11,774 nt of DNA from Brachionus plicatilis (GCA_010279815.1 QEOQ01000088.1:56766-68539), one strand, 5' to 3'. Counted from the stretch's first letter, positions 1 to 9,154 are shown. A program made the numbers and translations. Notes: generated by a model not told the origin, from the letters alone.

Positions 1-724
1 GAAATAAAAACTTTAATTTGCCCGTAATTCGAAGTTTTTTGGCGTAATTTGTCTGAGTATATTATCTTTTTATATGAATGGTTTTAAAAAGTTGCCCAGA
101 TTATTTATCAATTTTTTTTTATTTTTATTTGAAGTTATTGTGAAAAAAATATTTGATATTCTAATTGAAGTTCTGTTTTGATGTTTAGTAAATTTACTAA
201 TAAAATGAGCTATTCAGTTAACTCATTATTAAGTTCTTTTATTCTAGTTCAAACAAAATACAGCTTAATTTAATTGATTTTTATTATTACTTTTACAACT
301 ACGCAAATTATAGTGATGATATTAATTAAAAAGGAAAAATAAAATATAAAATTTTACTGAAGACTGAAGTAGAATTCTGGAGACTTTTAAGCTAAAATTG
401 CTAGAAAATTCTGAAATATGGCAAATCTATTGCATTAAACAACCCAAGAGTATATAAATTTTTTGATATGAAGCCTGATCTAGCAAATTTAAAGAAAATG
501 GACTTGGACTTTATTTTAGGACTTTTAAAAAACTCTGCATTTTATTCAAATTAATTCAAAAGCTACCTTCTAAGAGGAATTACATTTATATTTTTAAAGT
601 ATTTTAAATGTTTTTTACAAAGTTTGTTCTATGGATTCATTCTAATCAGCAATACATTTGATTAAAAAAACTCTTAGAAAAATTTTAAAGCACTTTCTCA
701 AGTATTTTTTATTAAATTAATTAA

Positions 725-774
725 ATTGTAATGTAATTCTTCAAAAAAAATTGTAATGTAATTTTTAAAAAAAT
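725..774. repeat. Tandem duplication, two units of about 25 bp
   Basis: Two adjacent units both begin ATTGTAATGTAATT and end in an A run; they differ by a few bases just before the A run. It is a simple local duplication in AT-rich DNA with no sign of function. Confidence 0.7.
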
Positions 775-1544
775 CAATGATGATTCAGACAAAACCTAAA
801 GATAAAAATAAAAACATGTTTCACAATAAATTTTAAATGAAAAACGTGATCAAACAAATATGTTAATGTAATATCTTTTATTATAACAAAATTTGATAAA
901 AAAAATTTTTCTACACGAATCTAAATATAATTATTTAGGCTAAGTTCTTTATTTTCATATTTGTAATTCAAAATTTAATGAGCCATAACAATCTTAATAA
1001 TTATGTTTTCATTTAGATTTTTTCTGAGAAAAAAAAACTTTTCAAACAAAAAAAATATTTTAAATAAACAAAAATCTAATGCTGATTGAAGTTAACTTTG
1101 AAAATTTAACAAAATTATTTAGTTTAAAAAAAATCTTAAATTTTGCAAAATATTTTGTTTCTATTGATCTGAGATTAAATCCTTTGTATTTTAATACAAT
1201 ATTATTGTAATTTTTTGATTTTAAAGCAAGAATAATATATTTTATTTTCATTCAATAATATAAACTACTAAATATCAGCATATTTTTTTAATTAAGATAA
1301 CAAGATATCATATGCCATTGATATCATACTAACAAAATAAAATTTAAAATTCTTGCATAGAATTATACTTCTGCATCGATTGGTATCATTTAAAAGCGAT
1401 AATTTGATGCTGAAATTTGATTTTAAAATATTTACAAAATTCCACAGTTCTAGTCAAATTAAAACTTCCAAAAAAGATTTTAAATAACTAATATTTAAAA
1501 GATAAATTTATAATTTAAATAATAAATGGATAAAATATACGGTG

Positions 1545-1554
1545 TTTTGAATTG
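1545..1554 (+). repeat. Candidate target-site duplication (left copy)
   Basis: TTTTGAATTG, identical to 1796-1805 on the far side of the MITE. Ten matching bases in AT-rich DNA could arise by chance, but their placement just outside both inverted arms favours a target duplication. Confidence 0.55.
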
Positions 1555-1795
1555 GAAAAATATTAAGCCGTCATATCAATAATTAGATCGTCATATAAAA
1601 ATTAAACGGGGTCCGGGGGCAGAGCCCTGGTTTAGGGATTCGGGTATGCTGTAGATTAGAGAACTACTATTTAAAATTATAATTAATAATTAAACTTTTA
1701 ATGAATTAAAATCGTTAATTTAATTATCCATATGACGATTTTATTTATTTGCATATGACAATCAAATTATTGATATGACGGGTTAATATGCATCC
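1555..1795. mobile_element. MITE-like element with inverted ends and a GC-rich core
   Basis: The left arm (1561-1597, starting TATTAAGCCGTCATATCAAT) is the near-perfect reverse complement of the right arm (about 1752-1788), with three mismatches over the first 30 or so bases. The motif CGTCATAT recurs in each arm (1570 and 1589 on the left; its complement near 1730, 1753 and 1773 on the right). A perfect 10-bp direct repeat TTTTGAATTG lies at 1545-1554 and 1796-1805, a candidate target-site duplication; 9-11 bp is the range typical of Mutator-like (MULE) elements. The TIR homology starts about 6 bp inside those direct repeats, so the exact ends are uncertain. The core around 1607-1647 is unusually GC-rich and can form an imperfect hairpin (CCGGGGGC/GCCCTGG). 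There is no coding capacity. The MULE assignment is inferred; the inverted-repeat structure is directly visible. Confidence 0.75.
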
Positions 1796-1805
1796 TTTTG
1801 AATTG
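1796..1805 (+). repeat. Candidate target-site duplication (right copy)
   Basis: TTTTGAATTG, matching 1545-1554. It begins 7 bp after the end of the right inverted arm. Confidence 0.55.
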
Positions 1806-3068
1806 AATTTTATTCTAAAAAAAAATTGAAAATTGTAAAGCAAAATTTAAATTTTAAAAATCAATTTTTATTCACATTGTAAAGACCCATTGTCCTCAAA
1901 AAAATGAATTGTTACAAAAAGAATAAAACAATTCAAAGAAATTTCTCAATTTTTTGCTTAATTTTCTTTTCTAAATTCATAAATCTCTTTTTAGCTTAAA
2001 GAACATTTTGTTTAATTCAAAATTATTTATGTTTTAACTAAGAAAGTTATTACTGGTTTTAGATACATGAATATAAAGAAAATTGAATTTTTTGCAAGCT
2101 AAAAATGTATTCTTATTTATTCTAATTTTTAAAAAGAGTGAAACTTTTGCTTTTAGATCAACCAAGTGTTAGAAGTTGAAGCTTGTGTATTTCATTCACT
2201 TTATAACAAATTTTCAGTTCGAAAACTAGCTTAATAAAGTCTAAGATATACAGAAAATAAACTAGAATATTTTATAAATTATAATTTACAGAGCACGTTT
2301 TGTCAATAAATTAATTTAATTTTTAAGATGAAATTCAAAAAAATTGCTGATCTTGAATTAAATTAAGAAATTATTACATCAAAATAACGCTTTTATTTAA
2401 CTTCTTATCAATAAAGATATTTAATTTACAAAATGATGACATTAAAAAAAAACAGAAAAAATTAAAAAGTCATAAAAGGCATCGCCAGATTTTCTTAACA
2501 CGTATTTTTTTCAAAATTTTCAATTTTTTTCTCTAAAAATCCAAGCTAATAAATGCCTTTTTAAAAAAGAACTCAAAATAAAGAAATCGATTACACATGA
2601 TGAATTAAATGAAAAAATAATTTAAATTATTCTAAAAAATAAAATTATTTTATTTTAATTTGAACTTAAACAAAATCATGTTCTTTAAATTAAGTTGTTT
2701 AAAATTTTCAAAGATATTTAACAGATAATTTTTATTTTTCTATTTAATTCCTTAAAAGTAATTAAATTTTTGTTTATTCATTTGCAATTTAATCGTCTCT
2801 GAACTTTAACAATTGATAAACTTTATTATATTTACTAGTAAATTTTCTTTTTTTAAAAATTTTGCTTTGTTGACCACAAAAATTAAATAAATCAGGCTAG
2901 TTGCATAAAAATTTTAATTATTTAAAATTTAAAAATTTTTAACACATTTTTCTAAATCAAACACTCAAACTTAATTTAATAAATTTAAAAATGAACTTTA
3001 CATTTGTTAATTTTTAAAGTTTTAAAAATTTAAATAAAAATAAAAAAAATAGAAAAATGAAAAAAATA

Positions 3069-3074
3069 ACTCAC
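3069..3074 (-). other. Splice donor site GTGAGT
   Basis: On the minus strand the coding sequence TGC AAG is followed directly by GTGAGT, a strong U2-type donor. Reading on gives VSYFF and low-complexity residues where the family has GFFRR or GFFKR, so the protein frame must end here. Confidence 0.9.
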
Positions 3075-3377
3075 CTTGCACCCTTCGCAAGTTGATATGC
3101 CGTAATGGACCCCTGTAGCTTTGTCATTGCACACTTTGCATTTTCCGAAGGGAAAAGTGCTTTTTCTGCGTAATTTATTCTGATACGACTTAAGACTGCT
3201 CAAATCGCCGGAATTACTGCTATTGCTGTTCGGATTGAATTGGTTAGCTGGTGTACTGGCACAGCTGAGTCCATTGTTGACCGTGTTCGGTTTGTACAAG
3301 ACAAGTTCACTGTTTGTGGCCTCATCGAGACCAATCGTGTCTCTCAACTGCTTGCCAAACTCATTTGAAATTTCCAT
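3075..3377 (-). CDS. Nuclear receptor, first coding exon (N-terminal region and first zinc finger), partial
   Basis: This exon encodes 101 residues of a ligand-regulated-type transcription factor of the nuclear receptor superfamily, which acts in the nucleus. Residues 1-75 form a variable N-terminal A/B region rich in Ser and Asn. Residues 80-100 are the first DNA-binding zinc finger, with Cys 80, 83, 97 and 100 spaced C-X2-C-X13-C-X2-C and ending in CEGCK, the start of the P-box recognition helix. A basic KLRRKS segment (68-73) just before the finger fits a PKA-type phosphorylation consensus. I chose the ATG at 3377 because an in-frame TAA lies 11 codons upstream (3408-3410) with no ATG between; a longer frame opening at 3389 would need TTG. 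The exon stops in phase 0 at a GTGAGT donor, splitting the DNA-binding domain between finger one and the GFF helix. The P-box start and HYG context suggest an NR1-like member (ROR/HR3, E75 or related), but the second finger and ligand domain are outside the window, so I give no symbol. Asn 84 replaces the usual Gly (CNDK instead of CGDK). Confidence 0.9.
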
Positions 3378-4006
3378 ATTTTGAAACAAGAGAAAATTTT
3401 CCCTTTTTTAGTCAATTAACTTAAATCTAGATTTCAATCAAAATATAATTAATGTTTTTTTTGTTATCCAAAAAAGTGTTGTGTATCTTCTCCCTAACCT
3501 TAATTGAAAAAAAAAATTTTTCTCTCAATTTTGTTCACTTACGTTTTGTTGCAAGCGTTTTTGTTCCAACAAAAAAACATAATCATAAAATATAATTTAA
3601 ATTATGATTTTTTCTTTAGTTTGATGCAAAAAATTTCAACAAAAAAAAAAAAAAAAGCAAAAAAAAGCTTTACATACTTACCAAATAAAAAAATACGAAA
3701 TTAAGCCTTGTTATTATAATATTTGCTCAAGAAGCAATCAATTTTTGCCAAATATAATGAATTCTTAATTTACAGCAACACCCTGATCTCCCATTTTTAG
3801 GCAAGGCATATTAACACAATCATACTTTTGATAATAAGATCATAATTACTCTCGAAGTAAATAGCAAAGCTATAAACAATTTGTTTTCACGGCCCTTAGA
3901 ACTTGGTAAAATGCGTTAATTAGGTCGAAGTATTTGTTGGTAAAATTTAAAATGAAAAAAAAATCAATAAACTTTGAAAGTTAAAAAATATGGAGACTTA
4001 AATCAG

Positions 4007-4024
4007 TGGTCATTTGTGTGACCA
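4007..4024. repeat. Short palindrome TGGTCA/TGACCA
   Basis: TGGTCA at 4007-4012 and TGACCA at 4019-4024 form an inverted pair separated by six bases. The half-site resembles the GTGACCA motif repeated in the ends of the element at 6984-7925. AGGTCA-like inverted half-sites are also the general form of nuclear-receptor response elements, but a single occurrence cannot separate these options from chance. Confidence 0.4.
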
Positions 4025-4406
4025 GCTGTTTGAATTTACGAAAAGAAAAAATTTATTTTTTTATTTTCCTTTCTTGAAATAATAAATTTTTAATTTAATC
4101 CAAAATTTAATTTTTTTAATCGCATATTTGCATTCAGATAAGATTTTTAAAATGTTAAAAAAAAATTTAGATGCCACTATGACCCGCATTAATTATTAGC
4201 CTACACTCAATTGACCGGCTTTAAGTAGCCTATTTACTCTCACCAATTTAAATATTGACACAGTTTTTAAGGTCTTGACCGGGTGAAACCATTCTCAATC
4301 AATTTTTTTCTATTAAACTTCTAATCAATCGATAGACCTTTTTGTAATTTATTTTTTTAAACTTAAAATAAATTTTGATTAAATGAATTTTAGCATGTTT
4401 ATTTAA

Positions 4407-4472
4407 GGCTTTGAGTGAGAAAAAGAAAAAAAATTGTGAAAAGTTGATTCAACCATGGCTTCGAGTGAGAAA
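4407..4472 (+). repeat. Two 16-bp direct repeats spaced exactly 50 bp apart
   Basis: GGCTTTGAGTGAGAAA at 4407-4422 and GGCTTCGAGTGAGAAA at 4457-4472 match at 15 of 16 positions. The surrounding sequence is not duplicated. They could be paired regulatory sites or the remains of an older repeat. Confidence 0.6.
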
Positions 4473-5785
4473 CCTGGCATATATAGCCAACAAAAAAAAT
4501 CAAACCGGTTTAGGAAAATTAAATTTTGAATGGAATTAACTTACCCAGTAGGTAAAACAATCAACTGACCTGAGAGCTCTTCAAGTTAATTTTACTTGCT
4601 CCAAATGGAACAATGTTATTTCGATAAAAGTGCATTAGCTCAAAGTCTGAATGAAACTTGATTTTCAAAACAAGGCCAACTAATTTGATAAGCGTCGATC
4701 AGGTGTTAAATGAGCCTAAATCGCTTCAAATTTCAAATTACTTTTTAAATCTTTGTTCTTGTTTATCATCTCCCGTAGATATTTATATTCAACAAAATTG
4801 TAATAAACAAAATTGACTTCATTAAATTTGTCCTATCAAGTGTTAAAAAAATTAAACAATGATCCCTTAAAAAAAAAAAAAAAACTTATTTTTTTTCTAC
4901 TAAATTAAATTATATTATTTCACGGCTTTTAGGCAATCAATTTTTAATTTTTTTAATAAAAGTTCTATTTGGCTTAAGTGCGACATTTAAAATTTCCATA
5001 GAAACAAAATAAAATTCTATTAAATATTTCATTTATTTATTAATTGAAAAATAATTACGATCACTTGAATATTACCCCCAAAGGATATGTGATAATTTAG
5101 AAAATTTTAAAATATTTGATAATTTATTTTGATTAATTTTAGTTACAGTGATAGAACGAATTAAAATATGAAGACGTGTGTATAATTTTTTTTTAATTCT
5201 TCTTAAATTCACTCACATTTTATCTTCAGTTAAAGAATTTTAAAATGCTCATGTTTAGAAATGAAAAAAATTCTTTTATTCTTTAAATTATTTGTTTAAT
5301 CGGAAATTTAACCTGAAAAAATAAAGTATATCTTTTTATGATAAAATAGTTAGTTATTTTTAGCTCTTTAGAAAATAATTTAATTGAAAAAATGGGCAAA
5401 ATTTGTTTACTTCTACACTTTTTTGGTAAAAGATTCAATTATTTACAGTTAGTTAGTGTCATGAGGTTTCGTTGTTTTCAAACAATATTTTTAAATGAAT
5501 TAATCTGATTTTTGCTTTAAAAGCAAAACACAATTAATTTTTAATATATATATTTTTCATCAAAGAATGAATATTATTTTTTAATTTATAAATGAGACCA
5601 TAATTTTCTTTTCTTTTTTTTCGTAATCTATTTTCGTGTCAAATGTAAAAGTTAAAATATTTAACCTAATCGAACATTCATTTAGCTATTCTTGGATTTA
5701 AAATCTTTTAAACCATCTATCTCGAAAAAAAATTAATAGCGTAAATTTAGGTAAAAACGACCAAGATAGTAAACAAATTATTATA

Positions 5786-6590
5786 CCGTAAACTCGAAGA
5801 AACAACTGTGGGGTTAAAAAAACAAAATTCAGTTTAAATGCGGTCATTTAACATGTGTTTCGAATTTTTTTCAAAAATAGTTTAAAGGACCGACTAAAAT
5901 TGAATTTTCTTTAGTAATGTCTCATTAAATGTGCAAAAAATAATTTTTTTTTCTCTAAAAAATACAATTTTTTTTTTTTTATTAGAAAAATAGATTTTTG
6001 GATTAAATGCGCGGATTAAAAATGAAAATTCGCTTAAAAAATTCAAATGATTTATAGAACAATAAAAAAAATTCAATTCAACCTGATAGCTCCCTCTCTT
6101 TTGATTGTCTTCTAATTCTTAATCCCAAGTTTCTTCCTCTTCTTTTTAGAAATTTTGAATATTGTCTCTTAAATATTTTTATTTGCAATAAAAAGCACAA
6201 TTTTTGTTTTAAAATAATTAGAAAACCGACGCCTAGAACCTTTATTTTGGCAAGTGGCTGTCGGAGCTGAATTCATATTGAAAAAAATTTTTTTAAAAAA
6301 TCCAAATAAATTCTTAAAAAAAAAATTTTAAATTTCTAGAATTAAATGACGTTTTTAAATTCGAAAATTCTAATCTGAGGTATGCATAAAATCCAAGGGG
6401 TATTTTTTTGGATATACATTTTAGAAAAAAAATTATTTTTTGCACTTTTAATGAGACATTACTAAAGAAAATTCAATTTTAGTCCGTCCTTAAAACTAAT
6501 TTTGAAAAAAAGTCGAAGCACATGTTAAATGACCGCATTTAAACTGAATTTTCTTTTTTTAACCCTGGAGTATAAAATCCAATTTTACGG
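5786..6590. mobile_element. Non-autonomous element with very long inverted arms, TA-flanked
   Basis: The left arm (5786 to about 5965, fading out near 6026) is the reverse complement of the right arm (about 6418-6590, fading near 6360). The best-matched part includes TTTAAATGCGGTCATTTAAC and a long stretch through TAGTAATGTCTCATTAAA, with only scattered mismatches. The element begins CCGTAAA and ends TTTACGG, with TA immediately outside each end (5784-5785 and 6591-6592). TA duplications are typical of Tc1/mariner-type insertions, so that class is my tentative call. The interior (about 6030-6360) shows no transposase. A 60-codon frame on the minus strand at 5894-6076 runs through the arm and is not a gene. 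The outermost ~30 bp of the arms match less well than the sequence inside them, which is unusual. A read-through transcript would fold into a long hairpin. Confidence 0.8.
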
Positions 6591-6882
6591 TATTCTATTT
6601 GTACAAATACTTTCAAACAAATACAAAATTTTTCGTCCAATTTTTGACAAAGCAAGAATAAAGTGCGATATTTAAAATTTAATTTTATAAAAAAATTGAC
6701 TCGAATAATTTATCTAATAGAATAAATTACATTGAGCATAGAATATTTAATTTTTATTGTTTTAAAATGACAACCTTAATTTTTTTACAATTATTTTTTC
6801 ATTAATAAATTTTTTAGCTTAGTAACTAAATAATATCCTTTAAAAAAAAAGCTTAAATGCATAAATATGCATCGCAAAACAC

Positions 6883-6921
6883 ATCGCAAAAATGCATAAA
6901 TAATTTTTTTTGTTGAATTTT
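6883..6921 (+). repeat. Inverted copy of the 3' end of the zinc-finger ORF
   Basis: This segment, beginning ATCGCAAAAATGCATAAATAA, is the near-exact reverse complement of 7205-7245, which is the end of the broken zinc-finger gene plus its trailing T-rich sequence. Read on the plus strand it encodes the same final residues HIAKMHK and a stop. It lies about 60 bp outside the left end of the element that carries the gene, so it is probably a fragment of a second copy that was already present or nested there. Confidence 0.65.
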
Positions 6922-6983
6922 TATAATTTTGGGACTTAAACTTTAGTTAAATAATAAATAATTAAATTAAATAAGTATTGTTG

Positions 6984-7925
6984 GGGTCCTGCCTGTTATG
7001 TGATCAGTTGGTCACATTTTATGTGACCAGTGACTTTTTCTGACTGGTCACATATTTACTGGTCACCTAATACGTGACCATGCAATATTATTATTAAAAT
7101 AAAGAATTTTTTTTTAAAAATTTTATTATTTAAGTGACCAGTTATTAAATTTATATGACCAGTTTTTTTATTTACGTGACCAATTTATATATTAATTTAA
7201 ATTAAAAAAATTCGACAAAAAAATTTATTTATGCATTTTTGCGATATGTTGCTTTATACCAGGCACATTTTTCATTAATTTCCCGCACTCCGAGCAAGCT
7301 ATTGGGTTTTTTTGTTTGCTAAGAACTTTTTTTACAGCAGACTGTGTCGCTTCACAAGCAATTGGAGCTTCTGATGCAATTTTTGAAAACTTTTCTAATT
7401 TTAGTTCATATTTTGAGCTTTTTTTCTACAATTTTCTTTCGTACATTTTTGTACAGCAAATATTAAGCCTAAATCTACAAGTTTGCTAAAAATTTGTTTT
7501 TCATTATTCTCGTTTTCCATTTTTTTCTAAATAATAGTAAAAACTTTTTGATTATTATTAATATAACTTCAATTTTACATCATCGCTTATAAAATTTTCA
7601 TATTAAATCAACAATAATGAAAAAAAAATCAAATCTTGCAAGTATATTTGCAATTGTAATTATTTTATTATATTTACAATTAAATTTTATTTAACTTAAA
7701 AGTAATTTATGTAACCAATTGCAAAATTTTCGTGACCAAATGTTTATTTAGCTGACCAGTTTAAAATTATTTTTAAACATTTTTACCAAATAATAATTTT
7801 GCCTGATCACATATTAGGTGACCAGTGAATATGTGACCAGTCAGAAAAAATACCTGGTCACCAAATCGACATAAGTCACTGGTCACATAATATGTGACCA
7901 ACTGGTCACATAACAAACAAGACCC
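6984..7925. mobile_element. Non-autonomous DNA element with GTGACCA-rich ends and a broken zinc-finger gene
   Basis: The left end (GGGTCCTGCCTGTTATGTGA at 6984) and the inverted right end (GGGTCTTGTTTGTTATGTGA ending at 7925) match over about 100 bp. The right arm has an extra segment of roughly 24 bp. The motif GTGACCA or its complement TGGTCAC occurs many times in both orientations in and near the arms, as expected of transposase-binding subterminal repeats. The flanks are TATTGTTG (6976-6983) and GATTGTTG (7926-7933), an 8-bp duplication with one mismatch. An 8-bp duplication is compatible with hAT or Merlin superfamilies; the GG start recalls Merlin, but the termini do not decide it. The only coding relic is the zinc-finger gene at 7225-7520, and no catalytic domain was seen. 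Confidence 0.75.
7225..7520 (-). pseudogene. Broken small C2H2 zinc-finger gene inside the GTGACCA element
   Basis: From the ATG at 7520 the frame opens MENENNEKQIFSKLVDLGL, then contains a CTKENC pair of cysteines and stops after about 39 codons. One base out of frame, the reading continues without a stop to the TAA at 7225. The shift falls in a run of seven A's; eight would keep one frame, giving about 98 residues. The C-terminal part carries a good C2H2 finger, CSECGKLM...HIAKMHK, spaced C-X2-C-X12-H-X4-H, so a nucleic-acid-binding role is likely by family. It could be a BED-like or other transposon-encoded DNA-binding domain left after internal deletion, or an accessory protein. There is no DDE catalytic region. 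Either it is a true pseudogene or the missing A is a sequencing error in a homopolymer. Confidence 0.65.
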
Positions 7926-7933
7926 GATTGTTG

Positions 7934-8574
7934 TTTTCATACAATAAAAATTAAAAATTCTTTATTTAATCTCGTAAAAAATTACAATTAATTTTTTAAA
8001 AAATGTCATTCGAAATATCGCTCTTTTATTATGCTCTATCAAAAATTATATGAAAAATTTTATGAAAAATTTTATTAAAATACGGGAAAGTACATCATAT
8101 ATAGTACTGCAACTTCATGATGATTTTACGTGAATTAACGCAAATTAACGATAATTGGCGTATACTTACGTAAAAAAATAATAATACGCATTTTTGCGTA
8201 AAGATAGTTTCTGTTTGTTGGAAAATTCTCAAGTTGATTGAGATAGATCTTATTCTTCCTTGTGAGTCTGATGCTTGAAAAATAAATAGTGAAAAAAATA
8301 AAATCGAATCAGAAAAAGTGAAATTTTTTTTCAACTTAAAATCAAAATTTTTAAAAATCGAAGAAATAAATACACATAATAGTTTTTTAAATTTTTGAAT
8401 AATGAATTGTAAAACAAAAGAATATTTATAATTTCTCAAATTTTTGAGAGTAGTAAATTTATTTTTTTCTTATAGCTATTTACTAGAGAAAAATACACAA
8501 ACCGACGAATTCGCTTTTACAAGTGTGCCGTAAAAACTAAACATCAAAACAAGGTATTATACAAGGTTACTTAA
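7934..8574. other. Intergenic stretch with TTACG-rich segment; no gene seen
   Basis: This is AT-rich sequence between the GTGACCA element and the decayed coding-like region. The segment 8127-8211 carries several ACG/CGT-containing motifs (TTTTACG, TTAACG, TTACGTAA) and a perfect small hairpin TACGCA-TTTT-TGCGTA near 8195-8210. Similar TTACG-rich sequence recurs at 11200-11760, suggesting a repeat family. A 114-codon minus-strand frame (8095-8439) is dominated by F, K, I and S and shows no domain; I do not accept it as a gene. Confidence 0.45.
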
Positions 8575-9150
8575 ACCAAAGTGGATTTTAATATTTTGAA
8601 CTCTAATTGTCCTTGGAATATATTTCGAGAATATTTTTTAAAGAACAATTCAAATGAGATCTGAGAAATCACTGTCAAAATTAAAATGAACTGAATGGAT
8701 TTATCAAATATTGGAAGAAACTTTATATTGGCAAACTCGTGATAGCAATAAGATATGATCTGTCAAAGTTAGCTGCGATTCCATGTTAAAATTTGCACAC
8801 TGAATACAAATCAAAAAAGACGAGAAGAAAGTTCAAGAAAATATCAATTTTAAAAATTTTAAAGTAATTTAAATCAGACCCTGGTCTAGTTTTTAGAAAT
8901 AGTATCAATTTTTAAGTTTTAATAGAGCATAGTATATTGGTTCAAAAAATCAGATCATACTTTTACAAGAGAGGGTTATATCAGGTTGTGCAAATTTTAT
9001 TAACTGGGGTGGCTTTGATGAAAATTTGATGAAAATTATTTCGATCATTGTGGTCTTGTAGATAGCTCAGATTTGCATTTTGTTTTGGAAAAGTTGATTC
9101 ACGAAAAAAAAGTCATGAATGAGCACCTTGATGATGAAGATGGTGTTTAG
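8575..9150 (+). pseudogene. Decayed coding-like region of unknown family
   Basis: Several short open segments with protein-like composition occur in different frames on the plus strand. Frame segments are 8575-8664 (includes CPWNIFREYF), 8654-8758 (includes EWIYQILEETLYWQTRDSNK, with a stop before it) and 8933-9150. The last is the most convincing: it runs through GCANFINWGGFDEN, breaks at an exact 11-bp tandem duplication (TGATGAAAATT at 9016-9026 and 9027-9037), and resumes as FDENYFDHCGLVDSSDLHFV up to a TAG at 9148-9150. With one duplicate ignored it is a single 69-codon frame. I do not recognise the protein. A faint resemblance of the first segment to the pre-catalytic part of piggyBac-type transposases is too weak to use. 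An alternative is that these are true short exons of a gene. Confidence 0.4.
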
Positions 9151-9154
9151 CTGT

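Larger units (their letters stand above)
1..3074 (-). other. Probable first coding intron of the nuclear-receptor gene (partial)
   Basis: The receptor exon on the minus strand ends at 3075 with a GTGAGT donor, so this side should be intron until the exon for the second zinc finger. I found no acceptor followed by a GFF(K/R)R-type finger continuation in the window, so the intron is inferred to run past the left edge and exceed 3 kb. The stretch is very AT-rich with many A and T runs. Short open frames inside it have low-complexity K/N/F/I composition and look random. Apart from the MITE at 1555-1795 and a short tandem duplication near 725-774, I see nothing structured. Confidence 0.55.
3378..5785. 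other. Upstream region of the receptor gene; no gene seen
   Basis: This lies 5' of the receptor's first coding exon and should contain its 5' UTR, possibly upstream exons and a promoter, but I cannot place any of these. It includes a long A run near 3640-3655 and less AT-rich patches near 3770-3920 and 4180-4730 with no sustained coding frame. Two small structures are listed separately (4007-4024 and 4407-4472). A 66-codon open frame at 3504-3704 on the plus strand is Lys/Phe/Ile low-complexity sequence and is not accepted as a gene. Confidence 0.5.

Noticed and set aside
1060..1251. 63-codon minus-strand open frame
   Set aside because: Composition is almost entirely K, N, F, I, L and Y from AT-rich DNA, with no domain and no splice context.
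3030..3074. Extension of the receptor ORF past CEGCK
   Set aside because: Residues after CEGCK are VSYFF and low-complexity sequence encoded by the GTGAGT donor and intron, not the conserved GFFRR helix.
3504..3704. 66-codon plus-strand open frame beginning with a hydrophobic stretch
   Set aside because: It resembles a signal peptide only because T-rich sequence encodes F/L/I; the rest is translated poly-A (poly-Lys).
5894..6076. 60-codon minus-strand open frame
   Set aside because: It runs through the inverted arm and A/T runs of the foldback element and has no protein-like features.
6984..7925. CRISPR-like array suggested by repeated GTGACCA motifs
   Set aside because: Motifs are only 7 bp, irregularly spaced and in both orientations inside inverted arms, in an animal-type genome; this is transposon terminal structure.
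8095..8439. 114-codon minus-strand open frame
   Set aside because: Long for the region, but F/K/I/S-dominated and with no recognisable motif; it overlaps a TTACG-type repeat.
8575..8664. Resemblance of the segment with PWNIFREYF to piggyBac transposases
   Set aside because: Only a few aromatic and acidic positions match, the frame is 30 codons long, and no catalytic Asp motif or TTAA-flanked termini are seen.
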